A stretch of 64,000 nt of DNA from VAXT01 sp963827725 (GTDB lineage: Bacteria; Actinomycetota; Thermoleophilia; Gaiellales; Gaiellaceae): NCBI GenBank assembly GCA_963827725.1, contig CAWHBM010000001.1, positions 310,001 to 374,000 on the forward strand, in the 5' to 3' direction. Each line of letters begins with the position of its first letter. Position 1 is the first letter of the stretch. The position numbers and the translations under genes are program-made. Of this stretch, positions 24,545 to 33,647 are shown piece after piece. Below the pieces are notes generated by a model. That model had not been told where the DNA came from. It searched no databases and saw only the letters and a list, made by a program, of their open reading frames with translations.

Positions 24545-24595
24545 CGCGGAAAGTGCGAAGCACTTTGCGCGAGTCCCGGGCCCGTGGCCCGGGAC
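24545..24595 (+). terminator. Tandem hairpins between nadM-like and phosphoglycerate mutase-like genes
   Basis: First stem: CGCGGAAAGTGC (24545-24556) and GCACTTTGCGCG (24560-24571), one G-G mismatch. Second stem: GTCCCGGGCC (24573-24582) and GGCCCGGGAC (24586-24595), perfect, with CTTTA after it. Likely a terminator for the selD-nadM unit. Alternatively a structured 5' leader of the next gene, whose GTG is 16 bases beyond. Confidence 0.5.
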
Positions 24596-24611
24596 CTTTA
24601 GGGTCCGCGCG

Positions 24612-25898
24612 GTGTATCCGATCTTCGTCGTCCTCCTCGACGGGCTCGCCGACCGCGCGCACGACTCGCTTGGCGGGCGGACCGCGAACGAGGTCGCGGA
24701 GACGCCGAACCTCGACCGGTTCGCGGCGAGCGGCTCTTGCGGGCTGATCTACGGCGTCGGGCCCGGCCGGGCGCCGTCGAGCGAGATCGCGCACTGGGCG
24801 ATGCTCGGCTACTGGCCCGAGGAGTTTCCAGGCCGGGCCGTGTTCGAGGCTCTCGGCGACGGGCAGGCACTCGACGCCGGGCAGGTCTTCGCGTTCGCGG
24901 CGCTTAGGCCGGCCGACAGGCGCCCCGACGGGCTCTGGCTGACCGGCCGGCCTCGGCGGGACGGCGAGGACGAGGAGGATGCCGCGAAGCTCGTCGACGC
25001 CTGCGCCGAGCTCGAGATCGACGGTTTTCGGTTCGCCCTCCAGCATCTGCGCCGGGGCGAGTCCGTGCTGCGGGTCTTCCCGGGCGCCGACGACCGGGTC
25101 ACCGACACGGACGCCTTCTTCAGCGACCGCCATCCTGTGCTGCGGCCTCAGGCCCAGGTGCCCGACGCCGAGCGGACCGCGCGAGCCACCGAGGCCTGGA
25201 CGCGGCAGACCATGGAGATCCTCGCCGCCCATCCGTCCAACGAGCGCCGCGCCGAGCAAGGCCTCCCGGCTCTGAACGTGATCACGCTCAAGTGGTGGGG
25301 TCGCCCGCGTCCCGTCCCAACCTTTCCGCAGCGGCACGGGCTGCACGGGAGCTTCCTCGGGGACTCGAGGTTCCTGCTCGGCATGGCCCGCGCGGTCGGG
25401 CTCGAGCCCACGTACGTATCCGAGACGGACGACTCCGCGACCGATCTGCGCGCGCGCGTAGCTCTCGCTGTCGAGCGCCTCGCAGCCGGCGACACGTTCG
25501 TCTTCGCGCATCTGAAGGCGACCGACATGGCGGGGCACACCAAGGATCCACAGGTGAAGAAGCAGACGATCGAGGCTCTCGATGCCGAGCTCGGCTCGCT
25601 CCCGACCGACCGTGCGATCGTGTGCATCACCGGAGACCACGCGACCCCGACGTATCCGGACGTGATCCACTCGGGCGATCCCGTGCCGTTCCTCGTCGCG
25701 GGCCCGGGTGTCCGGGCCGACGCCGTCGAGCAGTTCGGCGAGCTCGACTGCGCCGCGGGCATCTTCGGCCAGCTCCGCGGGCCGGACATGATGCCCGTCC
25801 TGCTCAACGCCGCCGATCGCCCGCTCTTCCTCGGCTCCAGGCCGACGCCGTTCCCTGGCGCGGACGGCTATCCCGAGCTGCTGGAACCTCTTCTGTAG
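24612..25898 (+). CDS. Alkaline-phosphatase superfamily protein, archaeal-type cofactor-independent phosphoglycerate mutase-like
   Basis: 428 residues from GTG. N-terminal FVVLLDGLADRAHDSLGGRTANEVAETPNLDR matches the metal-binding start of ApgM-type enzymes, and APSSEIAHWAMLGY supplies the nucleophile Ser. The C-terminal metal ligands are in FAHLKATDMAGHTKDP and CITGDHATPTYPDVIHSGDPVP. The predicted reaction is interconversion of 2- and 3-phosphoglycerate, but related proteins act on phosphonates, so the substrate is not certain. The palindromic repeat begins at its stop codon. Confidence 0.82.
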   Translation: MYPIFVVLLDGLADRAHDSLGGRTANEVAETPNLDRFAASGSCGLIYGVGPGRAPSSEIAHWAMLGYWPEEFPGRAVFEALGDGQALDAGQVFAFAALRPADRRPDGLWLTGRPRRDGEDEEDAAKLVDACAELEIDGFRFALQHLRRGESVLRVFPGADDRVTDTDAFFSDRHPVLRPQAQVPDAERTARATEAWTRQTMEILAAHPSNERRAEQGLPALNVITLKWWGRPRPVPTFPQRHGLHGSFLGDSRFLLGMARAVGLEPTYVSETDDSATDLRARVALAVERLAAGDTFVFAHLKATDMAGHTKDPQVKKQTIEALDAELGSLPTDRAIVCITGDHATPTYPDVIHSGDPVPFLVAGPGVRADAVEQFGELDCAAGIFGQLRGPDMMPVLLNAADRPLFLGSRPTPFPGADGYPELLEPLL

Positions 25899-26057
25899 GA
25901 GGGCTTGGCGGAACGCTGCTGAGTCGCCGGGCCGCGCTCGCCCCGAGGCCGCGTCCTCAGTCGCGCCCAGGCTTACTAGCCTGAACGCTCCCTGCGTCCT
26001 TGCCTCGGAACGACCATCACACCCCGACAACGAGCACCGTCCCGCCAATCCCTCCTA
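25897..26057. repeat. Dispersed palindromic repeat, copy 1
   Basis: An imperfect 161-base inverted repeat: AGGAGGGCTTGGCGG at its left end mirrors CCCGCCAATCCCTCCT at its right end, and the centre is CCCAGGCT-TACT-AGCCTG (about 25969-25986). It begins inside the stop codon of the upstream gene. Its reverse complement closely matches the element at 52015-52180. Could be a bidirectional terminator-like hairpin or a small non-autonomous mobile palindrome (REP/MITE-like). No open frame of its own. Confidence 0.75.
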
Positions 26058-26069
26058 GAGTGATCTGAA

Positions 26070-27008
26070 GTGGAGGCGTCGACCGCATTCGCGCGCATCC
26101 GGAGCTTGGAGCTCTCGCCGGCGCGCTTCCTCAAGATTGCGGTCGCAAGCGCGCTCGGCCTCTGGCTGATCGTCGGCAGCGGCGCGGCCGTTCGCCTGAC
26201 CGACTCGGGGCTCGGCTGCCGCGCCTGGCCCGGCTGCGAGCGCGGAGCCCCTCTGCCTGCCCGGGACATCCACGCTTTCGTCGAGTTCGGGAACCGGCTC
26301 GTCGGCGGCGTCGTGATCACGCTCACGCTCGTCGCGTGGCTGGCGGCGCGGAAGACGCCCGGCCTTCCGGGCTGGGCGCGGCGGGTCGCGTTGCTCGTCT
26401 TCCTGGGCGCGCTCGCGCAGGCGCCGATCGGATACCTCGCCGTGGCAAGCGACCTCCGTTGGCCGGTCGTGATGACACATCTCCTGCTCTCGATCGCGTT
26501 GCTCGCCGGTGCGGTCGTCCTCGTCGTCGAGGCCTTCGGGCTCCGTGACGGGCGTTCTCCTCCGTTCGTCCCGCGCGAGCTGCGGCTGCTCGCCCTCGTT
26601 TTCACGGCGGCCGGGTTCGTGCTCATCGTCAGCGGGACGTTCGCGACCGCGGCAGGCCCGCACTCGGGAGGCGGCGAGCACATCGACCGCTTCGGGGAGC
26701 TCGAGCGGACGGTGTACATCCACGGTGCGGTCGTCGGCCTCTTCCTTCTCTCGTTCCTGCTTGCGATCGGGTATCTCGCCGCCTACCGCGAGCGCTCATC
26801 GGCCCTCTTCAAGCTCGGCCTCGGCGTTCTCGGACTGCTGTTCTTGCAGATGGCAATCGGCGAGCTCCAGTGGCGCACGGAGCTCCCCTGGCAACTCGTC
26901 CTCGTCCACGTGGTGCTCGCTGCGGCGGTCTGGGCGGGCACCGTGGCGCTTGCCGCGCTCTTCTTCCGACCGCCTCGGTCGCTGCTTTCGAGCCAGCGCC
27001 TAAACTGA
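26070..27008 (+). CDS. ctaA: Heme A synthase (COX15/CtaA family)
   Basis: Converts heme O to heme A for aa3-type cytochrome oxidase. 312 residues with eight hydrophobic segments. Family motifs GAAVRLTDSGLGCRAWPGC (loop with paired Cys) and the heme-ligand helices EFGNRLVGG and VVMTHLLLS in the first half are present, mirrored in the second half by YIHGAVVGLFL and LVHVVLAAAVWAG. GTG at 26070 starts 12 bases after the palindromic repeat. Other oxidase genes are not in the window. Confidence 0.92.
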   Translation: MEASTAFARIRSLELSPARFLKIAVASALGLWLIVGSGAAVRLTDSGLGCRAWPGCERGAPLPARDIHAFVEFGNRLVGGVVITLTLVAWLAARKTPGLPGWARRVALLVFLGALAQAPIGYLAVASDLRWPVVMTHLLLSIALLAGAVVLVVEAFGLRDGRSPPFVPRELRLLALVFTAAGFVLIVSGTFATAAGPHSGGGEHIDRFGELERTVYIHGAVVGLFLLSFLLAIGYLAAYRERSSALFKLGLGVLGLLFLQMAIGELQWRTELPWQLVLVHVVLAAAVWAGTVALAALFFRPPRSLLSSQRLN

Positions 27009-27012
27009 GTTG

Positions 27013-27907
27013 ATGCCTGACGAGCTTCAGATCTCGAGCCGCCCGCAGCTCGAGCGGCCGATCCTGATCGGCGCCTTCCGAGGCTGGAACGACGGCGGCC
27101 AGGGCGCCTCGCTCGCTACCGGCTACCTCGCAAAGCTCTGGGAGGCGAAGCGCTTCGCAGAGATCGATCCGGAGAACTTCTTCGACTTTCAGGCGACGCG
27201 TCCTCACGTCTCGCTGGAGGACGGCCTGACGCGAAAGATCGACTGGCCCTCGACGGTCTTCTACCACGCCCGCCCGCCGGGGCTCGATCGGGACGTCGTC
27301 CTGCTCCTCGGCATGGAGCCGAACCTCCGCTGGCGCACCTTCACGCGACATGATCGTCGAGTTCCTGACCGAGCTGCATGTCGACCTCGTCGTCACGCTC
27401 GGCGCGCTCCTGGCCGACGTTCCGCACACGAGGCCGTGTCCCGTCACCGGTAGTGCGACCGACCAGGAGCTGGTGGAGCGCCTCGGCCTTTCCGCATCGC
27501 GCTACGAAGGCCCGACGGGGATCGTCGGCGTCCTCCACGATGCGTGCCGCCAGGCCGGGATCTCCTCGGCAAGCCTTTGGGCCGCGGTCCCGCACTACGT
27601 CTCGCTGACGCCGAGCCCGAAGGCCGCGCTCGCCTTCAGCGACCGGCTGGCGGACCTCCTCGGCGCGGACATCGACACGACCGAGCTGGCGGAGGCCTCC
27701 GAGAACTACTCGGAGCAGGTCTCGGAAGCGGTCGCCTCGGACCCGGACACCGCGGCGTACATCGAGGAACTGGAGCAGCGGGCAGACACGCTCGCCGAGG
27801 AGGCCGACCTCCCGTCCGGCGAGGCGCTCGCTGCAGAGCTCACGCGCTTCCTGCGCGAGCGCGACGAGAACGGCGACGACGATCCGCCGTTCGCCAGCGG
27901 GCAGTAG
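27013..27907 (+). CDS. PAC2 family protein (proteasome-assembly-chaperone-like), frameshifted
   Basis: ATG at 27013 opens LERPILIGAFRGWNDGGQGASLATGYLAKLW, the PAC2 family start. The frame is good until LRWRTFT, then one extra base (about 27346) shifts it, and the expected continuation DMIVEFLTELHVDLVVTLGALLADVPHTRP runs on to TAG at 27907. Corrected length 297 residues, with an acidic C-terminal tail. In actinobacteria PAC2 proteins are conserved and sometimes linked to proteasome function; the role here is not shown. An internal ATG at 27350 could give the C-terminal two thirds alone. Confidence 0.78.
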
Positions 27908-27912
27908 CGCTC

Positions 27913-29544
27913 TTAGCCGAAGGTGAACGCGTAGGCGTGGACGCCGGGGCTGAAGCGCAGCTCGAGCAGCCCGCTTCGTAACGACTTCAGCCGAAGGAGC
28001 GTGTAGAGACGGCTTCCGCGGACTTGCACCGTTCGCTGCGGCTTTCCGTCGAGCAGAACCTCCACCGAGCCGCGCCCGCCGAGCACGAGGTGCACCTTCT
28101 GCCCGGTGAAGGCCAACCGTAGCCGGGCGCCGAGGCCGGCGACGATCTCCTCCGGTGTCACCTTCAACGTTCCCGCGTAGGCGAGCTCGTCGGGCTGTAG
28201 CGGCCGGTTGGGGAAGCGGTAGGGGCCGAACTGGTCGGGCAGGATCGTCCGGTCCGCGAAACGCGCCAGCCGCTGGTAGCCGAGATACGTCTCCGGGGTC
28301 TGGCGGTTCCTCGGCGTCCGGTCCGAGATCCGGTTCGAGACCGGCTGCACGTTTGCGCTTTCGCCCAGGAGCGTGCGGATTCGCTCCTCGGTCGTGTCGT
28401 ATTCGCCCTCGCCGAAATGGAAGTAGCGGAGGTGGCCGTTGCGGTCGATGAGGTATTTCGCGGGCCAGTACTGGTTCTTGTAGGCGTTCCACGTTCCGAA
28501 GTCGTTGTCGATCGCGACCGGGTACTCGACACCGAGCCGCCGGACGGCGCCCTCAACATTGCGCGCCACGTGCTCGAAGGCGAACTCCGGCGTGTGGACG
28601 CCGACGATGACCAGCCCGCGATCCCGATAGGTGCGGTCCCAGGCCGTCACGTGCGGCAGGGTGCGCAGGCAGTTGATGCAGGAGTACGTCCAGAAGTCGA
28701 TGAGCACAACCTTGCCGCGGAGCTCCCTCATCGTGCGCGGCTCGCTGTTGATCCAGCGCGAGATGCCCGCGAAATCTGGCGCGGGCCCAAAGTCCTTCAG
28801 CGAGGAGCTTTCGGAGGCCTCGCGCGTGTTGCCTCTCAATTTCCGCAGCTCGCTTTGCGCACGGTCGTTCTCCTCGACCTTCTTCTGCAGCGCCTCCGTG
28901 TAGCCGGGGATCGCCGTCTGAAAGTGCCGGTCGAGGTTGAAGGCGATCGCGAGCGCTGTCAGGCCGACGGCGATGCCGAGCCCCTGCCGGATCCGGTGGG
29001 CGTAGGGGCGGAGCGCGTTCGCGCTTGCGCGACCGCCGAAGGCAATGAACAGCATCGGCACTGCCGCGCCGATCGCGTACGCGAGCGTCAGCACGACAGA
29101 CCTGGCGCCCACGTCCTGCGTGGCGCCGACGACAGTGATCGCGGCCAGCACCGGGCCGGCGCACGGAACGAAGACGAGCCCGAGTGCCCCGCCGAGCAAG
29201 AAGCCGCCACCAAGGTCACTACTCGGCCTGCGCGTGAGCCGGAGCAGCGGCCGCTGGACGATCTCCTCGAGCCGTGGCCAGAGCAGGGTCGCCGCGACGA
29301 GGAAGAGGAGGCCGATCGCCACGTTACGGAGGAGGTCCTCGGGAAGGCCCAGCGAGCGGAGAAGCCAGACTCCGAACAGCGTGAACACCGAGAAGCTCAC
29401 GATGAGCCCGGCGATGATCGCGAACGGCTTGCGGCGCCCGCCGGTCGCTCCTCCCGCGAAGATGATCGGAAGGACCGGCAGGACACACGGCGAGATGGCT
29501 GTGATGAAGCCGGCCGCGAGGCCGATTCCGATTAGAACGAGCAT
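27913..29544 (-). CDS. DipZ-like fusion: CcdA/DsbD transmembrane domain plus thioredoxin-like domain
   Basis: 543 residues. Residues 1-215 hold six to seven membrane segments of the CcdA/DsbD type, with the Cys pair in AISPCVLPVLP and VFVPCAGPVLA that relays electrons across the membrane. Residues about 255-400 are a TlpA/redoxin domain with the WTYSCINCLR active site (CxxC) facing outside. Residues 400-543 are a beta-rich C-terminal domain as in mycobacterial DipZ. Role: delivering reducing power or cytochrome c maturation outside the cell. It is convergent with the PAC2 gene. Confidence 0.92.
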   Translation of the reverse strand: MLVLIGIGLAAGFITAISPCVLPVLPIIFAGGATGGRRKPFAIIAGLIVSFSVFTLFGVWLLRSLGLPEDLLRNVAIGLLFLVAATLLWPRLEEIVQRPLLRLTRRPSSDLGGGFLLGGALGLVFVPCAGPVLAAITVVGATQDVGARSVVLTLAYAIGAAVPMLFIAFGGRASANALRPYAHRIRQGLGIAVGLTALAIAFNLDRHFQTAIPGYTEALQKKVEENDRAQSELRKLRGNTREASESSSLKDFGPAPDFAGISRWINSEPRTMRELRGKVVLIDFWTYSCINCLRTLPHVTAWDRTYRDRGLVIVGVHTPEFAFEHVARNVEGAVRRLGVEYPVAIDNDFGTWNAYKNQYWPAKYLIDRNGHLRYFHFGEGEYDTTEERIRTLLGESANVQPVSNRISDRTPRNRQTPETYLGYQRLARFADRTILPDQFGPYRFPNRPLQPDELAYAGTLKVTPEEIVAGLGARLRLAFTGQKVHLVLGGRGSVEVLLDGKPQRTVQVRGSRLYTLLRLKSLRSGLLELRFSPGVHAYAFTFG

Positions 29545-29582
29545 TGGCTCACCAGCGTACGGTCTCGGCGGTTAAACGAGCA

Positions 29583-32117
29583 TTACGCTTCTGCCGCTCG
29601 AGCGGGCTCGCCCGTAGGGCCTGAGCCGTCCACCTGAGCGGGTTTCCGTCTTCGGCGCCGGCGCTTCGGAGCACTTGACGATGCGGCGCCTTCCTGCCCG
29701 GCCTGAGCCTCGGTCGGCGGCTGCGGACCGCCCCGGCGCTTCCGCCGTCGACGCCTTCGCCTGCTCGTGTGCGCCTTCGGCGGCGGCAGGTTCTCGGCAA
29801 GCGCATAGGCGACCTCGGAGAGGGTGCCGATCTTCTCGCGCGCGCCTTCGATCAGCTTCGTCGCCCGCGGCGTGTAGCCCTCCGCCGAGGCGAGCAGCGC
29901 GACGCCCACTTCGAGCGGGAGCTCGAGCGCCGCGTTTACGAGCTTGGCCGCGTTCTCCTCGTGTCGGTGGCCGCGCGAGTTCGCCAGCGCGCCGAGGAGC
30001 CGCTTTGCCTCCGGGAACTCGGCGCTGACGCGGCGGTCCTGCGCCTTGCGGGTTGCTTTCGCAAGCTTCCACGTCCAGCGCTCCAGGATCTGATCGGGCG
30101 CGTCCGCTTTGCCCTCGCCGACTGCGCGAAGCATGATCCGGGCGCCCTGGATCCGATCCTTCTCCCACGTTGGAGCCTGGGTGGTGAGCGTTACGAGGTC
30201 GTCGAAGTCGGCACGCTCGACGGTCATCGACACCCGGTCGGCGAGCGCCATCATCCGCAGGCGGCGATTCGGATTCTCGGCGGCGGCCGTTGCGAGGAAC
30301 TGCTCCAGGCAGGCCTTGCTGGCCTTGCCCTCGGAGAGCTTCTTCACGAACTCGCCGCGTTCCTCGAAACGCACCTGCCTTCCGGCGATCGCGGCCCAGT
30401 AGCGCTGCTCGTCCTCGTCGAGGTAGCGCGGGTCGATTCGCTGCCACTCGCGTTGGATGACCGAGAGCCGGCGGCGCACGTCGGGAGTCACCGGGACGAG
30501 CCACGGCGCCGGCGAGAGCTTGCGCCTGGCGCGGCGGTTCGGGCGACGCCTCGGCGCGGGCGTGACGCGAGCGCCCTCCCGGTAGAAGTCGGCACCGAGC
30601 AGGCTGTGCAGCGAGACGGCTCGGTCGTTGTGCGTTGCGCCCTTGTTCACGAAGTCGACGACGATGCCGGCTTCCTTGCGGGGGTGCATCCGCATGATCC
30701 GGCCGATCCGCTGCTGGTAGACGCGTTTGCTCGCAGTGGGCGCGAGGTGCATGACGACCGTCGCGCGCGGCGAGTTCCAGCCCTCGGCGAGCAGCATCGC
30801 GTTGATGAGAATGTCGATCTCGCCGCGCTCGTAGCCGGCGAGAATCTCCGCCAGCTTGACCGGCGGGGTCTTGCCGCTGACCGCCTCGGCCTTCAGGCCG
30901 GCTGCGCGAAACTCCTGAGCGAGGTTGTACGCGTGCTCGACCCCGGCTGCGTAGACGATCCCCGGCGTCGAGTCGAAGCGGTCGCGATAGAGGCTCGCCG
31001 CAGCCTGGTTCAGCGCCGTGTGGTCGAGGACGGCCGCGAGGGCACGCTCCTCGAAGTCGCCCCCGACGATCGGGACCGAGTGGATGGCGGCCGCGGGCGG
31101 GACGCGCAGATTGCGCAGCGGCGCGATCAGGCCGCGGCGAGCCGCGTCCTGGAGCGGCAGGTCGTCGACCGAGGCCGGGAAGACGTCCGAGACCTGCTTC
31201 GCGATTAGCTGCTCGGTCGCAGTCATGCCGATGTAGATCGGCTCGGGGAAGCTACGGATCGCGGCACTCGTCTTCTCGCCGAGGGCGGTGTGAGCCTCGT
31301 CGGCGATCACGAGCTGGTACGTGTCGCGACTGACGTTGCCGTGGTGGCGCGCGAACCAGGCGTACGTCTGAACCGTGATCGGATTCGGCTGCGGAGAGGT
31401 CTGCCCCTCCTCGACCACCGGCGTCAGCCGGTCGCCGTAGCCCTCTGCGGCGAGCTCCCGGTTGAACTGGGAGACGAGCAGCCGGCGGTGCGTGAGGATG
31501 AGGATGCCCATCGTGCGCGAGGCCTCTACGAACCCGGCCGCGGCGATCGTCTTGCCGGACGCCGTTGGATGGCGGAAGCGGTAACGGCGAACCGCGCCGG
31601 GATCCTCGGCCGGAGAAAGCTCTTCGGGCAGCGGCTCCTCCTCGTCGTCTGTCAGCTCGACGTCCTCGTACTCCTCGTCCTCGAGCTCGACGTCGGCTGG
31701 GTCGACGAGGCCGTTGCCGTTCACGGGCTCCTCGGCGCGCTGGTTCGCGGCGATCAGCTCGGTGAGCATCCCCGCCAATGCGTCGACCTGGTGGCGGCGA
31801 AGCTCGGTGCCCGAGGCCAGAGTGGGGGGCTTCTGCGAGAGCACGCGCTCGAGGCCGAGCATGAGCGCGAAGCGGACCTTCCACTCGGATGACGGCTGCT
31901 TGCGACCGGCCTCGATCTCGGCGCTCGCCTCGTCGAGCGCATTACGCCGCGCGGTGCCCTGTGCGAGCACCTCTGCCGGCTCCTCGCCGTTGTGGAGCAA
32001 CGGCTCGCCGGCCCAGTCCTCGGCACGTGTAGCTGCGGCGACTAGATCGTCCGTCGCAGGAGTTGGTGTTCGCTGCTCGGTCGTTTCCTGCATGTAAGCG
32101 GCGCGCTTCGGCCGCAT
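29583..32117 (-). CDS. Large DEAD/DEAH-box (SF2) helicase with Arg-rich C-terminal tail
   Basis: 844 residues; ATG at 32093 (MQETTEQ) is an alternative start. SF2 motifs in order: HPTASGKT (Walker A, about 190), VIADEAHTALG (DEAH), YIGMTATE (motif III), LINAMLLAEGWNSPRAT and VYQQRIGRIMR (motifs V-VI). A highly acidic insertion (DVELEDEEYEDVELTDDEEE) precedes the helicase core. The last ~300 residues are helical with repeated Arg clusters near the end, which could bind nucleic acid. It resembles the SSL2/type I restriction helicase group, but no nuclease or methylase is adjacent. Function unknown. Confidence 0.85.
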   Translation of the reverse strand: MRPKRAAYMQETTEQRTPTPATDDLVAAATRAEDWAGEPLLHNGEEPAEVLAQGTARRNALDEASAEIEAGRKQPSSEWKVRFALMLGLERVLSQKPPTLASGTELRRHQVDALAGMLTELIAANQRAEEPVNGNGLVDPADVELEDEEYEDVELTDDEEEPLPEELSPAEDPGAVRRYRFRHPTASGKTIAAAGFVEASRTMGILILTHRRLLVSQFNRELAAEGYGDRLTPVVEEGQTSPQPNPITVQTYAWFARHHGNVSRDTYQLVIADEAHTALGEKTSAAIRSFPEPIYIGMTATEQLIAKQVSDVFPASVDDLPLQDAARRGLIAPLRNLRVPPAAAIHSVPIVGGDFEERALAAVLDHTALNQAAASLYRDRFDSTPGIVYAAGVEHAYNLAQEFRAAGLKAEAVSGKTPPVKLAEILAGYERGEIDILINAMLLAEGWNSPRATVVMHLAPTASKRVYQQRIGRIMRMHPRKEAGIVVDFVNKGATHNDRAVSLHSLLGADFYREGARVTPAPRRRPNRRARRKLSPAPWLVPVTPDVRRRLSVIQREWQRIDPRYLDEDEQRYWAAIAGRQVRFEERGEFVKKLSEGKASKACLEQFLATAAAENPNRRLRMMALADRVSMTVERADFDDLVTLTTQAPTWEKDRIQGARIMLRAVGEGKADAPDQILERWTWKLAKATRKAQDRRVSAEFPEAKRLLGALANSRGHRHEENAAKLVNAALELPLEVGVALLASAEGYTPRATKLIEGAREKIGTLSEVAYALAENLPPPKAHTSRRRRRRRKRRGGPQPPTEAQAGQEGAASSSAPKRRRRRRKPAQVDGSGPTGEPARAAEA

Positions 32118-32224
32118 ACCTCCGAGATAGAGAGAGGGCGCGCTCGGAATCCCCTGTGAGCGTCGCTCCCGGAAGCATACCGGATCGGTAGGTGAAATCG
32201 GGCTCGATTACGCCGAAACCGGCG

Positions 32225-32908
32225 TCAGATAAGTCTCCGCTCGAGGTAGCGCGAAAGCACCGTGAGCGGGAACGAGATGATGAAGAAGACCACGAGCACA
32301 AAGCCGAAGATCCAGAACGGGTGGCCGTTCCCGGTCTGGGTCGTCAGGTTCTCGAACTGGCGGTTCCCGGCCTGCAGGAACTCGTTCACGCCGATCACGA
32401 AGGCGATCGTCGTGTTCTGGATGATGTTCACGAGCAGGCTGACCATCGGGGGCAGCAACCGGCGCAGGGCCTGAGGCACGATCACGAACGAGTTGCGGCC
32501 GATCCACCCGAAGCCGAGCGCCGCGGCCGCCTCGTGCTGCTCCTTCGGAATCGACTGCAACGCCCCACGTGTGGCTTCCGCGACCTGGGCGCTCCCCCAG
32601 AACGAGAGTGCCACAGCAGCCGACATGTATGCGTTGAGCTGAATGCTGAACGGGCCGACGTGGTAGTCCGGAAGCCAGTAGATGAAGAGGACCGTCACGA
32701 GGATGGGAAGTCCGCGCCAGACCTCGATGTAGAGCCGGATCAGCCACTGGAGCGGTCGAAACCGCATCGTGATCAGCGTGCCGAGGAGGAGTCCGACGAC
32801 CAGGCTGGCCGTGACCGAGATCGCCGCAAGCCGAAGCGTCTCCGGCAAACCTTCGCGGAGCATGTACTCCGCGACAGGGCGGAACCAGTCCGGTATGAGA
32901 TCCGGCAT
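32225..32908 (-). CDS. Polar amino-acid ABC transporter permease (second)
   Basis: His/Glu/Gln/Arg/opine-family membrane permease, 227 residues with five membrane segments. The loop that contacts the ATPase reads EAAAALGFGWIGRNSFVIVPQALRR (EAA motif, about 137-161). ATG directly abuts the stop of the preceding permease gene (32909), so translation is coupled. With the other permease it forms the heterodimeric channel. A short stem (CGCCG 32211-32215 with CGGCG 32220-32224) sits just past its stop. Confidence 0.93.
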   Translation of the reverse strand: MPDLIPDWFRPVAEYMLREGLPETLRLAAISVTASLVVGLLLGTLITMRFRPLQWLIRLYIEVWRGLPILVTVLFIYWLPDYHVGPFSIQLNAYMSAAVALSFWGSAQVAEATRGALQSIPKEQHEAAAALGFGWIGRNSFVIVPQALRRLLPPMVSLLVNIIQNTTIAFVIGVNEFLQAGNRQFENLTTQTGNGHPFWIFGFVLVVFFIISFPLTVLSRYLERRLI

Positions 32909-33598
32909 CTAGAGCGCCTCCGGCAGAGCGAGTCGCCTTTCGAGCACCCGGATCAGAGCAGAGAGCGTCCAGACGATGGCGAGGTAGACGACCGCGAGCA
33001 CCGCGAACATCTCGAAGGTCTTGAACGTGAGCGACTGAATGTTGACTGCGACGTACGTCAGCTCTGCGTAGCCGATGATGTACACCAGCGAGGTGTTCTT
33101 GAGGACGGAGATGTAGGTGTTGATCGAGGACGGCAGCGCTATCCGCCCGCCGATCGGAAGGGTCACGTTGAGAAACGTCTTGAGCGGCGTGAAGCCAAGC
33201 GCGTAGCCCGCTTCGCGCAAACGCTTGGGCACCGCCTCGAATCCGGCCCGGAAGTTCTCGGTGTTGAAGGCGCCGCCCCAGATCGTGATCGAAAGCCAGG
33301 CGACGGTGAAGACCTCGAGCTGGAACCCGAGCTCGGGAGCGCCGTAGTAGAGGAGGAAGATCTGGACGAGGATCGGCGTGTTCCGGATCACCTCGACGTA
33401 AATCGCTGCGAGCTGACTGAGCACGGGAATCCGGTGGGCACGGGCGGCGCCGAGGACGATCCCGATCGCGAAGGAGCCGGCGATCCCGACCGCTGATGCC
33501 TTCATCGTGTTCTTGAAGCCGTCCCAGAGCTGGTATCGGTTGTCCCAGATGAAGGACCAGTCGAACGCCGCCAGGACTCTCATGCGGTCATAAAACAC
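32909..33598 (-). CDS. Polar amino-acid ABC transporter permease (first)
   Basis: Membrane permease of up to 229 residues. GTG at 33598 would start inside the preceding hairpin; ATG at 33583 (MRVLAAFDWSF) is the more likely start, giving 224 residues. Five membrane segments and the EAA loop LREAGYALGFTPLKTFLNVTLPIGGR are visible. It forms the transport channel with the next gene and is fed by the binding protein upstream. Gene order ATPase, binding protein, permease, permease is that of the glutamate/glutamine systems. Confidence 0.92.
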   Translation of the reverse strand: MFYDRMRVLAAFDWSFIWDNRYQLWDGFKNTMKASAVGIAGSFAIGIVLGAARAHRIPVLSQLAAIYVEVIRNTPILVQIFLLYYGAPELGFQLEVFTVAWLSITIWGGAFNTENFRAGFEAVPKRLREAGYALGFTPLKTFLNVTLPIGGRIALPSSINTYISVLKNTSLVYIIGYAELTYVAVNIQSLTFKTFEMFAVLAVVYLAIVWTLSALIRVLERRLALPEAL

Positions 33599-33628
33599 GA
33601 ATGGCCGCCCCTGGAGGCGGCCATTCGT
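33597..33628 (-). terminator. Attenuator-type hairpin between binding protein and permease genes
   Basis: A perfect 13-base stem, ACGAATGGCCGCC (33597-33609) with GGCGGCCATTCGT (33616-33628), followed on the minus strand by GTGTTTTATG. It likely reduces read-through so that the binding protein is made in excess over the membrane subunits, a common feature of such operons, or protects the upstream mRNA. Confidence 0.7.
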
Positions 33629-33647
33629 CGGTCGTTTCCCTGTTCGT

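Noticed and set aside
24486..26048. 520-codon minus-strand open frame opposite the phosphoglycerate mutase-like gene
   Set aside because: Typical high-GC antisense frame; the plus-strand protein has all family motifs.
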